Part shown: positions 6,446 to 16,192 of the stretch, piece after piece
Layout: each line of letters starts with the position of its first letter
Numbering within the stretch: the first letter of the stretch is position 1
NCBI GenBank assembly: GCA_022729735.1
Contig: DZAY01000002.1
Coordinates: forward strand, 62,001 to 126,000
Length of the DNA stretch: 64,000 nt
Direction: 5' to 3'
Source: Helicobacter cetorum
GTDB lineage: Bacteria > Campylobacterota > Campylobacteria > Campylobacterales > DZAY01
Position numbers and translations under genes: made by a program
The notes under the pieces: model-generated
Database searches by the model: none
The model's input: the letters and a program-made list of their open reading frames with translations, nothing else
What the model was told of the DNA's origin: nothing

Positions 6446-6563
6446 ACTTATCTTTATAATTTTTTAAAATATCTAAAATTTTTTCTCTTATTTTTGGAAA
6501 GTTGTATCTTAAAACATCTTCTATAATCTCATCATCAACACTATCATAATCATGAGCTATAAA
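6444..6563 (-). pseudogene. Truncated HepT-like (DUF86) gene
   Basis: The minus frame reads FFIAHDYDSVDDEIIEDVL and continues to a TAA at 6444-6446, for 39 residues. This is the C-terminal part of the HepT HEPN family, whose R-x4-H-x-Y motif is usually written RNxIAHDY. The H and Y are present, but the frame is interrupted by TGA just before the expected R-N, and nothing upstream resembles the N-terminus. It is a remnant, and its stop codon overlaps the inverted repeat after the integrase. Confidence 0.65.
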
Positions 6564-6625
6564 AAATCAATTTAATTACAATAAACTGTTTAAAAAGTTT
6601 TATTAAAATGTTATTGTTAATTTTT

Positions 6626-6655
6626 ACTTATATCCCGATTTAAGGGGATTAAAAC
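6626..6655 (+). CRISPR. Single CRISPR-repeat-like sequence (no array)
   Basis: The 30 bases begin ACTTATATCCCG and end GGGGATTAAAAC. They contain a 5-bp stem (ATCCC 6632-6636, GGGAT 6645-6649) and end in ATTAAAAC, similar to the ATTGAAAC handle of type I-B and III repeats. Only one copy is seen and there are no cas genes in the window, so this could be a decayed array, a solo repeat, or coincidence. Confidence 0.35.
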
Positions 6656-6723
6656 TGTAAATCTGTTAAACTTATTGTTAAATAGTTTATGTGAAGTTTG
6701 CAAAATAGATTTTAAGGCTTATT

Positions 6724-8016
6724 ATGAAAATAGCAATAGTTGAAGATGATATTAATATGCGAAAATCATTAGAAATTGCTTTGGCAGAGTATAATGAGTT
6801 TCAAATAAAGAGTTTTAAAAGTGCAAAAGATGCGATTGATAAGTTAGATGATAGTTTTGATTTGATAATTACAGATATAAATATGCCTCAAATGGATGGA
6901 ATTGAATTTTTAAAAAAGTTAGATGGAAGATTTGAAGCAATTATAATAACAGGAAATGCGACTCTAAATCGTGCAGTTGAAGCTTTGCGACTTGGTGTAA
7001 AAGATTTTTTAACAAAACCATTTGATACAGAAACTTTAATAGAAGCAATAAACAGAGCAAAAAAAGTTAGAGAGAGTTCTAAAAAGTTAGATACAAAAGT
7101 AAATATAGATACAAAAGAGTTTATTGGAAGCTCAAAAGCTTTAGAAGATATTTTAAAAATTGCAAAAAAGGCATCTCAAACAGATGTGTCAATTATGCTT
7201 TTGGGTGAAAGTGGAGTTGGTAAAGAGGTTTTTGCAAAATTTATTCACAATAGTTCTAAACGAAAAGATAAACCATTTATTGCAATAAACATGTCAGCAA
7301 TTCCAGAAAATTTATTAGAGAGTGAGCTATTTGGATTTGAAAAGGGTGCATTTACAGATGCAATTGAAGCGAAAGTTGGAAAATTTGAAGCAAGTGATGG
7401 TGGAACACTATTTTTAGATGAGATTGGTGAAATGCCATACAATTTACAAGCTAAACTTTTAAGACTTTTACAAGAAAAAGAGGTTGTAAGACTTGGGAGT
7501 AATAAACCTAAAAAGATTGATATAAGAGTTGTTAGTGCTACAAATGCAAATTTAAAAGATAAAATTGAAAGGGGTGAATTTAGAGAAGATTTATACTTTA
7601 GATTAAATACAATTCCAATAAATATTCCACCTTTGCGAGAAAGAAAAGATGAGATTTTAGAAATTGCAAATTGGGCATTGGAAAGGTGTGTAAATAGTTA
7701 CCATTTAGGTGAAAAAAGATTTTCAAAAGAAGCAATTGAGCGACTTATAAGTTATAATTGGCCTGGAAATATTAGAGAGCTTATTTCAGTGGTTGAGAGA
7801 GCTGTAATTTTGAGTGAAAATATTGAAATTAGTAAAGATGATTTGTTTCTTGATAGTCGAGAAGGTAAGCGAAATATTAGTAACTTAGAAAAAGAGCTTC
7901 TTGTGGAAGTTTTGAACTCTTGTGATTTTGATATTGAAAAGGCAAGTGAAACTTTAGGTATGGATATTGCCATTTTGAGTAAAAAAATTCAAAAATATAA
8001 TTTAATAAAAGGATAG
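6724..8016 (+). CDS. Sigma54-dependent response regulator (NtrC/FlgR family)
   Basis: A 430-residue regulator with three domains. The receiver (1-115) has D8/D9, phosphoacceptor D51, T76 and K98. The AAA+ domain (130-360) has Walker A GESGVGKE (161-168) and Walker B TLFLDEIGE. A C-terminal Fis-like helix-turn-helix occupies about 385-428. The sigma54-contact loop reads GAFTDA (208-213) instead of the usual GAFTGA. In Campylobacterota the comparable protein FlgR activates middle flagellar genes, but no flagellar gene is next to it, so the target is not known. asd follows after 3 bases. Confidence 0.88.
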   Translation: MKIAIVEDDINMRKSLEIALAEYNEFQIKSFKSAKDAIDKLDDSFDLIITDINMPQMDGIEFLKKLDGRFEAIIITGNATLNRAVEALRLGVKDFLTKPFDTETLIEAINRAKKVRESSKKLDTKVNIDTKEFIGSSKALEDILKIAKKASQTDVSIMLLGESGVGKEVFAKFIHNSSKRKDKPFIAINMSAIPENLLESELFGFEKGAFTDAIEAKVGKFEASDGGTLFLDEIGEMPYNLQAKLLRLLQEKEVVRLGSNKPKKIDIRVVSATNANLKDKIERGEFREDLYFRLNTIPINIPPLRERKDEILEIANWALERCVNSYHLGEKRFSKEAIERLISYNWPGNIRELISVVERAVILSENIEISKDDLFLDSREGKRNISNLEKELLVEVLNSCDFDIEKASETLGMDIAILSKKIQKYNLIKG

Positions 8017-8019
8017 TAA

Positions 8020-9051
8020 ATGCGAAAGTATGTTGTTGCTGTTGTTGGTGCGAGTGGTGCTGTTGGTGAAGAGATGATGGCTGTTTTAGAAGAGCTTAAT
8101 TTTCCAATTCAAAAATTGGTTCCATTAGCAAGTGCAAGAAGTGCTGGAAATTTTGTAACTTTTAGAGGTGATGATGTTAAAATTTTAGAGCTTACAGAGA
8201 CTGTATTTGAAGAACAAGGAGTTGAGATTGCTCTATTTAGTGCAGGTGGTTCAATATCTGCTAAATTTGCAGAGTTTGCAGTAAAAGCTGGAGCTGTTGT
8301 AATTGATAATACAAGCCATTTTAGAATGGATAGTGATATACCTTTGGTTGTGCCAGAAGTAAATCCACAAGATATTAGCAAATATAGAAAAAAAGGGATT
8401 ATTGCAAATCCAAACTGCTCAACAATTCAAATGGTGCAAGTTTTAAAAGCTCTTGATAATATTAATCCTATTGAGCGAGTAGATGTATCTACATATCAAG
8501 CTGTAAGTGGAGCTGGAAAATTAGCAATGGAAGAGTTAGTTATGCAACTTCAAAGCTTTTTTGCATTTAAACTTGATGAAGCTGAAATTAATAAACTACC
8601 TCATCGAATTGCACTAAATTTAATTCCTCAAATTGATAGCTTTTTGGATAATGGCTATACAAAAGAAGAGATGAAAATGGTGAATGAGACTAAAAAAATT
8701 ATGGGTAAAGATATAGAAGTGAGTGCAACTTGTGTAAGAGTTCCTGTATTAAAAGGGCATAGCGAAGCTGTTACAATTACTTTTAAAAATCCAATAGATT
8801 TAGCAAAAGCTAATTTAGCTTTAGAAAAAGGTGAAAATTTAGTTTTAGCAGATAATCCAAAAGAGAAAATTTACCCAATGCCAATGATTGCTGAAAATAG
8901 AAATGAGACATTTGTTGGAAGAGTTAGAAAAGATATTTATCGTGATAATATTCTTCATCTATTTATAGTTGCAGATAATTTAAGAGTTGGTGCTGCTACA
9001 AATGCTGTTAGAATTGCTCAAAAATGGATAGAGTTGGAGGGTGGAAAATGA
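8020..9051 (+). CDS. asd: Aspartate-semialdehyde dehydrogenase
   Basis: It reduces aspartyl phosphate to aspartate semialdehyde with NADPH, the branch point to lysine/diaminopimelate, threonine and methionine. The 343-residue length fits the family. The nucleotide-binding motif GASGAVGEEM lies at residues 10-19 and the catalytic cysteine is C133 in NPNCSTIQ; a conserved substrate-side histidine occurs in KGHSEAV. It begins 3 bases after the response regulator and overlaps the next gene as ATGA, forming an operon with the YqhA-like gene and hemE. Confidence 0.95.
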   Translation: MRKYVVAVVGASGAVGEEMMAVLEELNFPIQKLVPLASARSAGNFVTFRGDDVKILELTETVFEEQGVEIALFSAGGSISAKFAEFAVKAGAVVIDNTSHFRMDSDIPLVVPEVNPQDISKYRKKGIIANPNCSTIQMVQVLKALDNINPIERVDVSTYQAVSGAGKLAMEELVMQLQSFFAFKLDEAEINKLPHRIALNLIPQIDSFLDNGYTKEEMKMVNETKKIMGKDIEVSATCVRVPVLKGHSEAVTITFKNPIDLAKANLALEKGENLVLADNPKEKIYPMPMIAENRNETFVGRVRKDIYRDNILHLFIVADNLRVGAATNAVRIAQKWIELEGGK

Positions 9052-9599
9052 TGAAGATTATAGAGTCTGTATTTGAAAATATACTTTGGAAAAGTCGGTT
9101 ATTTGTTTTATTTGCAATAATTTTTGCACTACTTGGTTCAATTACTCTATTTATTGTATCAAGTATTGATATTTATAGCACAGCTGCATATGTTTATACA
9201 AATTTAGTTCAAGGCTTACACCCAGAAGATTTTCACAAAAAAATTGTTAGTGGGATTATTGGAGCAGTGGATTTATATCTAATTGCAATAGTTATGCTAA
9301 TTTTTGCATTTGGACTTTATGAGCTATTTATTTCAGAAATTGATGTCGCAAAAAATAGTGGTGGTTCAAAACTTTTGGAAGTTACTTCGCTTGACCAGTT
9401 AAAAGATAAATTAGCAAAAGTTATTGTCATGGTTTTAATAGTTTCATTTTTTCAAAGAATTTTATATACAGAGTTTCATAATGCAATGGATATGATGTAT
9501 TTTGCACTATCAATTTTAGGCTTATGTTTGGGATTATATTTCTTACATAAAGGTGGAGAACATGCTCCTACTAATAAACATACAAAAGAGGTGCATTAA
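9048..9599 (+). CDS. YqhA/UPF0114-like inner-membrane protein
   Basis: A 183-residue membrane protein with hydrophobic segments at about 15-40, 80-105, 125-145 and 150-170, matching the layout of the UPF0114 (YqhA) family, whose function is unknown. The frame can start at 9024 inside asd, but ATG 9048 is preferred: GGAGGG lies 6 bases before it and it overlaps the asd stop. Its stop TAA shares a base with the hemE ATG. Confidence 0.8.
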   Translation: MMKIIESVFENILWKSRLFVLFAIIFALLGSITLFIVSSIDIYSTAAYVYTNLVQGLHPEDFHKKIVSGIIGAVDLYLIAIVMLIFAFGLYELFISEIDVAKNSGGSKLLEVTSLDQLKDKLAKVIVMVLIVSFFQRILYTEFHNAMDMMYFALSILGLCLGLYFLHKGGEHAPTNKHTKEVH

Positions 9600-10621
9600 T
9601 GGTTTTTATTGATGCATGTTTAAATAAAAAAACTCCTTATACTCCTATTTGGCTTATGCGACAAGCTGGTAGATATCTGCCAGAGTATAGAGCAGTTAGA
9701 GCAAAAGCTGGAAACTTTTTGTCAATGTGTAGAAATTCAGATTTTGCCACAGAAGTTACACTTCAGCCAATAGATATTTTAGATGTTGATGCTGCTATTT
9801 TGTTTTCAGATATTTTAGTTACTCCATTAGAAATGGGAATGGATTTAAGATTTGTAGAAAATGAAGGACCACTTTTTGACAATCCGATTAAATCAATTGA
9901 TGATTTAGCTAAACTAAAAGAGGGTGGATACAAAAATTTAACTTATGTTTATGATGCTATTTCAAAAATTAGAGAGAAGTTAAACGAGCAAAAAGCTTTG
10001 ATTGGCTTTTGTGGTTCTCCTTGGACTTTAGCTACATATATGGTTGAAGGAAAGGGTAGCAAAACTTATTCAAAAATAAAAAAAGAGATTTACTCAAATC
10101 CAGAGTTTATTCATCTACTTTTACGAATGATAACAGAAGATTTAAAAGGCTATTTAGAAACTCAAATAAATTCAGGTGTAAATGCTGTAATGGTATTTGA
10201 TTCTTGGGCAAGTGCATTAGATGAAGAGAGCTATTTTGAGTTTAGTTGGAGTTATATGAAAGAGCTTAGTTCATATATTAAATCAAAATTTCCAAATATT
10301 CCAGTTATGCTATTTCCAAAAGGTATCGCAGGATATTTAGATAGAATTGATGGTGATTTTGATGTATTTGGGGTTGATTGGGGAACTCCTATGCAGTTAG
10401 CTAAAGATAAACTTGGAGCAAAATATATTCTTCAAGGAAATTTAGAGCCAACAAGACTGTACTCAAAAAATAGTATGGAAGATGAAGTTAGAAAAATTAT
10501 TGATATTATGCAAAACAGAAGACATATTTTTAATTTAGGTCATGGAATGGTTCCAGATTTACCAGTTGAAAATGCTAAATATTTAGTCAAATTGGTAAGA
10601 GAGTTAAGCTCTAAATGTTAA
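9599..10621 (+). CDS. hemE: Uroporphyrinogen decarboxylase
   Basis: It decarboxylates uroporphyrinogen III to coproporphyrinogen III in heme synthesis. The 340-residue protein carries the signature [17 protein letters not shown] near the N-terminus, which includes the substrate-binding arginines, and the conserved [13 protein letters not shown] and [10 protein letters not shown] blocks. The start overlaps the preceding stop (TAATG), and the next gene starts 7 bases before the hemE stop. Confidence 0.96.
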   Translation: MVFIDACLNKKTPYTPIWLMRQAGRYLPEYRAVRAKAGNFLSMCRNSDFATEVTLQPIDILDVDAAILFSDILVTPLEMGMDLRFVENEGPLFDNPIKSIDDLAKLKEGGYKNLTYVYDAISKIREKLNEQKALIGFCGSPWTLATYMVEGKGSKTYSKIKKEIYSNPEFIHLLLRMITEDLKGYLETQINSGVNAVMVFDSWASALDEESYFEFSWSYMKELSSYIKSKFPNIPVMLFPKGIAGYLDRIDGDFDVFGVDWGTPMQLAKDKLGAKYILQGNLEPTRLYSKNSMEDEVRKIIDIMQNRRHIFNLGHGMVPDLPVENAKYLVKLVRELSSKC

Positions 10622-11514
10622 TCTTTGGTCCTGTTTCATCACGAAGATTTGGCTTATCATTGGGGATAGATTTGTCCCCAAATGAGAAGTGTTGCAATTT
10701 TGATTGCTTGTATTGCGAGTTAGAAAAAGCCAAAGTGATAGATTTTATAATAAATCCTCCAAAAGTTGAAGATGTAATTTTAGAATTGAAACAACATTTA
10801 AATCCCAAATTAGATGTAATTACAATCACAGCAAATGGCGAACCAACACTTTATCCAAACTTAAAAGAGCTAATTTTAGAAGTTAATAAATTAAAAGGAA
10901 GTTCTAAAACTCTAATATTAACAAACGGTTCAACTATTTTTAACTCAAATATTCAAGAAGCACTTTTAGAATTTGATATTGTAAAAGTTTCGCTTGATTC
11001 GGCACATGAGCAGAGTTTTAAGAAAATTGATAGACCAATTGCAACTATAAAGCTTGAAGATATTATAAACGGCTTAATTCAATTTAGAAAACTATACAAA
11101 AAAGAGTTGATAATTGAGGTTTTGTTTGTAAAAAATGTAAATGATAGCATTGATGATATTTTAGCTTTACGAGATGTTTTAAAAGCTATAAATCCAAATA
11201 GAGTTGATATTGGCACAATTGATAGACCTCCAGCTTATAAAGTTTCCAAAATTTCAGATATGGCACTTTTAGAAATTAGAAAACTTTTAGAAGATTTACC
11301 TATTAATTTAGCAATTAGAAATATTCCAAAAGAGTTGAAAAAATTTATCTCAAAAGAAGAGTTATTTAATACTATTGCAAATCGTCCTCTTACAAAAAGT
11401 GATATAGAGATGTTATATAATGGAGTGGATAAATTTTTAGATGAGTTAATTAGTGAAAAACGAGTTATTATAAAAAATGTAGCAAATATTTCGTTTTTTG
11501 CAAAAAACTCTTGA
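10615..11514 (+). CDS. Radical SAM protein (COG0731-like)
   Basis: A 299-residue radical SAM enzyme starting [19 protein letters not shown], typical of the bacterial relatives of wyosine synthetase TYW1. The 4Fe-4S ligands are C27, C31 and C34 (CX3CX2C), followed by the [11 protein letters not shown] substrate-side motif. The substrate of the bacterial group is unknown. It overlaps hemE by 7 bases. The tRNA-Asn promoter starts inside its last codons. Confidence 0.85.
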   Translation: MLIFGPVSSRRFGLSLGIDLSPNEKCCNFDCLYCELEKAKVIDFIINPPKVEDVILELKQHLNPKLDVITITANGEPTLYPNLKELILEVNKLKGSSKTLILTNGSTIFNSNIQEALLEFDIVKVSLDSAHEQSFKKIDRPIATIKLEDIINGLIQFRKLYKKELIIEVLFVKNVNDSIDDILALRDVLKAINPNRVDIGTIDRPPAYKVSKISDMALLEIRKLLEDLPINLAIRNIPKELKKFISKEELFNTIANRPLTKSDIEMLYNGVDKFLDELISEKRVIIKNVANISFFAKNS

Positions 11515-11539
11515 CAAAAAACAGTTATTTATATATAAT
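11511..11539 (+). promoter_or_regulatory. Consensus sigma70 promoter for tRNA-Asn
   Basis: TTGACA (11511-11516), exactly 17 bases, then TATAAT (11534-11539): full consensus in both boxes. The -35 box contains the TGA stop of the radical SAM gene. Transcription should begin near 11546, about 20 bases before the mature tRNA. Confidence 0.9.
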
Positions 11540-11564
11540 TCCACCCACAAAACGACTTAAATAT

Positions 11565-11639
11565 TCCGGATTAGCTCAGCGGTAGAGTAGGTGACTGTTA
11601 ATCACTTGGTCGCAGGTTCGAATCCTGCATCCGGAGCCA
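11565..11639 (+). tRNA. tRNA-Asn (anticodon GTT)
   Basis: A cloverleaf with acceptor stem TCCGGAT/ATCCGGA, D-arm AGCTCAGCGGTAGAG, anticodon loop CTGTTAA, T-arm GCAGGTTCGAATCCTGC, and an encoded CCA end. It is the only RNA gene between two protein operons and has its own strong promoter. Confidence 0.97.
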
Positions 11640-11748
11640 CTTTTTTAACTTCAAAATACAAAAAATCAAAAAAACTTATAATTTTTCAACTTTAAAATTA
11701 AATCAAACATTCAGAGACTAAAATATGTCAATTATTAAAAGGAAAACT

Positions 11749-12453
11749 ATGCGATTAGATAAATATTTAGTTGAAAATGGTTATATCGATAGTCGCAACA
11801 AAGGGCTTGAAGCAATCAAAGATGGAAAAGTTAGTGTAAATAGTATTACAATTTTTAAACCATCTTTTATTGTTGAAGATGGAGCAGAAGTTGTTTTGAA
11901 AGAAAGCCTTTATGTAAGTCGAGCAGGACTTAAACTAAAAAACTTTTTAGCAGAAATTAATTTAAATTTAGAAAATTTAGTTGGATTAGATATTGGCTCA
12001 AGCACTGGTGGATTTATAGAAGTTTTATTAGAAAATGGTATTAAAAATGTTGTTGGAGTCGATGTTGGCACAGGACAATTGCATAATAAATTGAGGGAAG
12101 ATGGCAGAGTTTTAATTTATGAAGAGTGTGATGTTAGAGAATTTTTTAGAGATGAAAAGTTTGATATAGTAACTGTTGATGTCTCATTTATAAGTATAAA
12201 AAATATAATTTCTGATATTGATAGGTTAGCAAAAGATAATATAATTATTTTATTTAAACCTCAATTTGAAGTTGGTATCAGAGCAAAAAGGGATAAAAAT
12301 GGTGTTGTGGTTGATGAGCGAGAAATAGAAAGGGCAAAAGACTCATTTTTATTGGAGACAAAAAAATTAAATTGGAAACTTATATACACAAGCGAATCAA
12401 AAATCAAAGGAAAAGAGGGAAATATTGAGCAGTTTTATCAATTCAAAAAATAA
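11749..12453 (+). CDS. tlyA: TlyA family rRNA 2'-O-methyltransferase / hemolysin-like
   Basis: A 234-residue protein with an N-terminal S4 RNA-binding domain (MRLDKYLVENGYIDSRNKGL..., 1-60) and an FtsJ-like SAM methyltransferase domain with LVGLDIGSSTGGFIE as SAM site. TlyA methylates ribose in 16S and 23S rRNA, affecting capreomycin sensitivity. The frame is open from 11725, but ATG 11749 follows AAAAGG and matches the family's MRLDK start. ribF overlaps its last 29 bases. Confidence 0.9.
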   Translation: MRLDKYLVENGYIDSRNKGLEAIKDGKVSVNSITIFKPSFIVEDGAEVVLKESLYVSRAGLKLKNFLAEINLNLENLVGLDIGSSTGGFIEVLLENGIKNVVGVDVGTGQLHNKLREDGRVLIYEECDVREFFRDEKFDIVTVDVSFISIKNIISDIDRLAKDNIIILFKPQFEVGIRAKRDKNGVVVDEREIERAKDSFLLETKKLNWKLIYTSESKIKGKEGNIEQFYQFKK

Positions 12454-13264
12454 TATAAAATCTTTAGCTATTGGAAGATTTGATGGAGTCCATTTAGCAC
12501 ATCAAAAATTGATTGAGTTGATAAAAGACGATGGTGGTGTATTGGTAATTGAAAATAATCGTGCTGTTTTGACACCAAAAGAGTATAAATGTAAATTTAT
12601 AAAATTGGCATGTTTTAAATATTTTTTAGATGATATTAAACATTTAAGTGGAAAAGAGTTTATAAATAAGATAAAAAATGATTTTGTAAATATTCAAAAA
12701 ATTGTAGTTGGTTATGATTTTGAGTTTGGATATGAGCGAAGTTGTAAAATAGCAGAGCTAAAAGAGCTATTTTATGGAGAAGTTATTGTAGTAGATGAGA
12801 TAAAATATAATGGAATATCTGTCCATTCAAGATTTATAAAAGAGTTTTTAAGAGATGGGAAATTGGAGTTAGCAAATAGATTATTAAATCGAAACTATAT
12901 GATTGCTGGGGAAGTTCAAATTGGTCAAGGACTTGGACAAAAAGAGCTATTTCCAACAATTAATTTATCCATTTCTGATTTTATATTACCAAAAGATGGA
13001 GTATATGCAACTATAACTTATGTTAATAATAGAGCTTATAAATCTGTAACATTTATTGGAGTTAGAAATACAGATATGAAATTTGCTATTGAGAGTCATC
13101 TTTTGGATATTAAAAATATTGTTATTGAAACCCAATGTATTGAAATTGAGTTTATAAAATTAATTAGAGAAAATAGAAAATTTAGTAATTTAATTGAGTT
13201 AAAAGAGCAAATTATTGATGATTTAGAGAAAGCAAAAGAGATTTTTATCGCTTTAACTCTATAA
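12425..13264 (+). CDS. ribF: Bifunctional riboflavin kinase / FMN adenylyltransferase
   Basis: It converts riboflavin to FMN and then FAD. The 279-residue protein has the adenylyltransferase motif AIGRFDGVHLAHQKLI at about 15-30, and the flavokinase part at about 165-279 with GQGLGQKELFPTINL. The start is TTG, supported by GAGGGA 7 bases upstream, and lies inside tlyA. The gene ends tail-to-tail with the PilT-like gene, sharing 20 bases. Confidence 0.88.
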   Translation: MSSFINSKNNIKSLAIGRFDGVHLAHQKLIELIKDDGGVLVIENNRAVLTPKEYKCKFIKLACFKYFLDDIKHLSGKEFINKIKNDFVNIQKIVVGYDFEFGYERSCKIAELKELFYGEVIVVDEIKYNGISVHSRFIKEFLRDGKLELANRLLNRNYMIAGEVQIGQGLGQKELFPTINLSISDFILPKDGVYATITYVNNRAYKSVTFIGVRNTDMKFAIESHLLDIKNIVIETQCIEIEFIKLIRENRKFSNLIELKEQIIDDLEKAKEIFIALTL

Positions 13265-14381
13265 AATCTTTTTCTTCACTCTCACCACTACTCTCTTTTT
13301 TATTAGCTCTCATTGATAATTTTAATTTTAAATCTGTCGGTTTTGTAGCATTCCTAAGAGCTTCTTCAATTGTAATTCTTCCTTCTTCAACCAAATCAAA
13401 TAGTGCTTGGTCAAATGTTTGAGTTTTGTGTATCTCTTTGCCTTCTGCCAAAGCATCCAATATCTCACTATCACGATTTTCTTTAATCAATGCTTCAACT
13501 CTTGGAGTTTTAAGTAAAATTTCTAAAGCTGCTGCTCTTTTTTTATCTACTGTTTTTACAAGTCTTTGAGAAATAATTGCACCAATAGATGAAGCCAAAG
13601 CCACTCTAATTCTATTTTGTTCATCTGGTGGAAACATTGAGATAATTCTATTAATTGTCTCTTTTGTATCGGTTGTATGAAGTGTTCCAAATACTAAATG
13701 TCCTGTTTCTGAAGCATGAAGAGCAATTTCAATCGTTTCTAAATCTCTCATTTCACCAACTAATATTACATCTGGGTCTTCTCTAAGTGCTGCTCTTAAA
13801 GCATTTTTAAAATTCAGTGTATCATCTCCAACACCTCTTTGATTAATTAAAGATTGCTTATCTGGATGAATAAACTCGATTGGGTCTTCAATAGTTATAA
13901 TGTGTTTCTTCTCTGTCTCATTTATCTCATTAATAATTGATGCCATAGTTGTACTTTTTCCACTTCCTGTAACTCCCGTTACAAGTATCAATCCTCTTTC
14001 CAATTTTGAAATCTTATACATAGCATCTGGCATATTCAAATCTTTGAGAGATAAAATCTTAGTTGGAATTTTTCTAAATACAAATGATATTCCATCAAGT
14101 TGAAAAAAAGCATTTCCTCTAAATCTATAATTATCATCATATTTAAAAACAAAATCTATCTCTTTTTTGGTTTCAAAATCTTTATATCTTTCACCAAAAA
14201 TCTCTTTTGCCCAAGCAAAAGCCAACTCTTTTTTTAAAACATCTTTTGTAAGTGGAACAATCTCACCTTGCACTCTTGCTCTAATATTTGAATTACTTTT
14301 GAGATGTAAATCACTTCCATCTAACTCTATCAACTTTCCCAAAAACATCTTTAACTTTTTTATATTTTGCGACTCTTCCAA
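13245..14381 (-). CDS. pilT: PilT-family retraction ATPase
   Basis: A 378-residue type IV pilus retraction-type ATPase. It has an N-terminal GSDLHLK motif (22-28), Walker A GVTGSGKS (136-143), an acidic Asp box around THHIEDPIE-like residues (IITIEDPIEF), Walker B ending VILVGEMRD, and the C-terminal QTFDQALFDL region. The protein hydrolyses ATP to disassemble pili for twitching. No other pilus gene is adjacent, so a PilU-like paralogue or another secretion role cannot be excluded. The start is TTG after AAAGG; a TATAAT box lies at 14412-14417. Confidence 0.85.
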   Translation of the reverse strand: MEESQNIKKLKMFLGKLIELDGSDLHLKSNSNIRARVQGEIVPLTKDVLKKELAFAWAKEIFGERYKDFETKKEIDFVFKYDDNYRFRGNAFFQLDGISFVFRKIPTKILSLKDLNMPDAMYKISKLERGLILVTGVTGSGKSTTMASIINEINETEKKHIITIEDPIEFIHPDKQSLINQRGVGDDTLNFKNALRAALREDPDVILVGEMRDLETIEIALHASETGHLVFGTLHTTDTKETINRIISMFPPDEQNRIRVALASSIGAIISQRLVKTVDKKRAAALEILLKTPRVEALIKENRDSEILDALAEGKEIHKTQTFDQALFDLVEEGRITIEEALRNATKPTDLKLKLSMRANKKESSGESEEKDFIELKR

Positions 14382-14437
14382 AGCTAACCTTTATTATGAA
14401 ATTACAAACAAATTATAGCACCATTAATTGATATTTT

Positions 14438-15121
14438 TTAAAAAATTTTATTTATAAAGTTATTAATAATCACTTCTGCAATCTCTTCAAATTCGCTTTT
14501 TTGTGAAATAAATTTTGATAACTCACTATTTTTATCTAACTTTTTAAGCTCACTATTATTAGCAAACCAAACATTTAATTTATCAATTTCAACTTCAACA
14601 TGACATTGAATTCCATAAAATCTATCTCTATATTTTATAAATTGAGTTTGATAACTGTTTCCTTTTGCAATTAGTTTAACTTCATCATTTAATGTAACAC
14701 AATCACCATGAAGTTGAAATACAGGAAAATTTGATTTATTAAAACCACTAAATATTAAATCATCAGCAACTATTTCACAAGCAAAATTCTTAAATCCATA
14801 CTCTCCAACTTCACATCTCTTAACATCACAACCAAGAGCATAAGCTAACAGTTGCATTCCCAAACATACTCCAAAAATTGGAATATTTTTATCAATTGCT
14901 TTTTTGATAAATTCCAACTCATTCAAAATTTTATCACTTTTATCATATGCACTATCTTCACCACCCATAATAATTATATGGCTAAAGTTGAACTCTTTTG
15001 GTAACTCTTCATTTTTTTCTAAATCTATTACAAAAAAGCTAACATTAATTTTATTTAAAATTGTTTCAAAATATCCAGCAGTCTCATCACTGTTATTTAA
15101 TATTATCAAAACATTTTTCAT
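14438..15121 (-). CDS. Class I glutamine amidotransferase (GATase1)
   Basis: A 227-residue stand-alone glutaminase domain. The triad is visible: C86 in GVCLGMQL, H174 and E176 in GIQCHVEVE, with the oxyanion-side MGGEDSAYD and the QLHGDCV loop typical of GMP-synthase-like amidotransferases. It releases ammonia from glutamine for an unidentified partner. The frame extends to a GTG at 15136, but ATG 15121 follows AAGGAG by 6 bases and is preferred. It starts 2 bases after ispG ends. Confidence 0.85.
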   Translation of the reverse strand: MKNVLIILNNSDETAGYFETILNKINVSFFVIDLEKNEELPKEFNFSHIIIMGGEDSAYDKSDKILNELEFIKKAIDKNIPIFGVCLGMQLLAYALGCDVKRCEVGEYGFKNFACEIVADDLIFSGFNKSNFPVFQLHGDCVTLNDEVKLIAKGNSYQTQFIKYRDRFYGIQCHVEVEIDKLNVWFANNSELKKLDKNSELSKFISQKSEFEEIAEVIINNFINKIF

Positions 15122-15122
15122 C

Positions 15123-16190
15123 TTAAACTCCTTCACTTAAATATTTTTTTGCCTCTTTTTCTACCTCTTCTAAAAATCGCTCAACCAATTTTTCTTCGCT
15201 TAACTTCTCAATAACTTCACCTTTTTTAATAATCAATCCAACACCACTTCCAAATGCAATTGCAACATCAGCACTTTTAGCTTCACCCAAAGCATTTACA
15301 ACACAACCCATAACAGAAAGATTTAGTGGAGCTTTGATTGATTTTGTTTTTTCAGTCACAATTTCAACAGCTTTTGTTAAATCTGCTTCAAGTCTTCCAC
15401 AAGTTGGACAAGAGATTATATTTACACCATCTTTTATTAGCCCTAATGATTTAAGAATAGATTTACCAACTTCTATCTCTTTTTCTAACTCTCCCGTAAT
15501 AGATACTCTCATAGTATCACCAATTCCATCTAAAAGTAGTGAGCCAAGAGCAATTGAAGATTTTATAGTTGAGCTAAATAGTGTTCCAGCTTCTGTAACT
15601 CCTAAATGAAATGGATATTCACAAAGTGGTCGTAAAGCTCTATAAGCTTCAACAGTTCTAATAACATCACTCGCTTTTAAAGAAATTTTTATATTAGTAA
15701 AGTCTAAATCTTCCAAAAATTTTATATTATATAGAGCAGATTCCACCATTCCTTTTGCACTTTGTCCATATTTAAGCTCAAATTGCTCTTCTAATGAACC
15801 ACAATTTACACCAATTCTAATAGGAATTTTTCGCTCAAGACAAGCTTTTACAACTTCTCTAACTCTCTCTTTTGCTCCAATATTTCCAGGATTAATTCTA
15901 ATACAATCTACAAACTCTGAAGCAATTAGAGCCAATTTATGGTTAAAGTGAATATCTGCAATAATAGGAATTTTTGATTGAGTTACAATATCTTTCAAAG
16001 CCATTGCATCTTCTTTATCAGTTACAGCAACTCTTACAATATCACAACCTGCAAAATATAGCCTATTTATCTGTTCCAAAGTTGCTTTTATATCTTTTGT
16101 TTTGGTGAAAGTCATAGATTGCACACTAATTGGAGCATCTCCACCAATTGCTATATCTCTTACACAAATTTTTTTTGTTTCATATCTCAT
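15123..16190 (-). CDS. ispG: 4-hydroxy-3-methylbut-2-enyl-diphosphate synthase
   Basis: IspG (GcpE) makes HMBPP from MEcPP in the MEP isoprenoid pathway using a 4Fe-4S cluster. The 355-residue length matches the short bacterial form. The TIM-barrel N-terminus starts with ...[18 protein letters not shown], and cluster cysteines are in SCPTCGR and [12 protein letters not shown]. It feeds the same pathway as ispA at 22.3 kb. It sits 2 bases from each neighbour, in a minus-strand operon. Confidence 0.96.
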   Translation of the reverse strand: MRYETKKICVRDIAIGGDAPISVQSMTFTKTKDIKATLEQINRLYFAGCDIVRVAVTDKEDAMALKDIVTQSKIPIIADIHFNHKLALIASEFVDCIRINPGNIGAKERVREVVKACLERKIPIRIGVNCGSLEEQFELKYGQSAKGMVESALYNIKFLEDLDFTNIKISLKASDVIRTVEAYRALRPLCEYPFHLGVTEAGTLFSSTIKSSIALGSLLLDGIGDTMRVSITGELEKEIEVGKSILKSLGLIKDGVNIISCPTCGRLEADLTKAVEIVTEKTKSIKAPLNLSVMGCVVNALGEAKSADVAIAFGSGVGLIIKKGEVIEKLSEEKLVERFLEEVEKEAKKYLSEGV

Positions 16191-16192
16191 AA

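Noticed and set aside
6631..6650. Intrinsic terminator at the CCC/GGG hairpin
   Set aside because: No T run follows and no plus-strand gene ends nearby; the CRISPR-like reading fits better.
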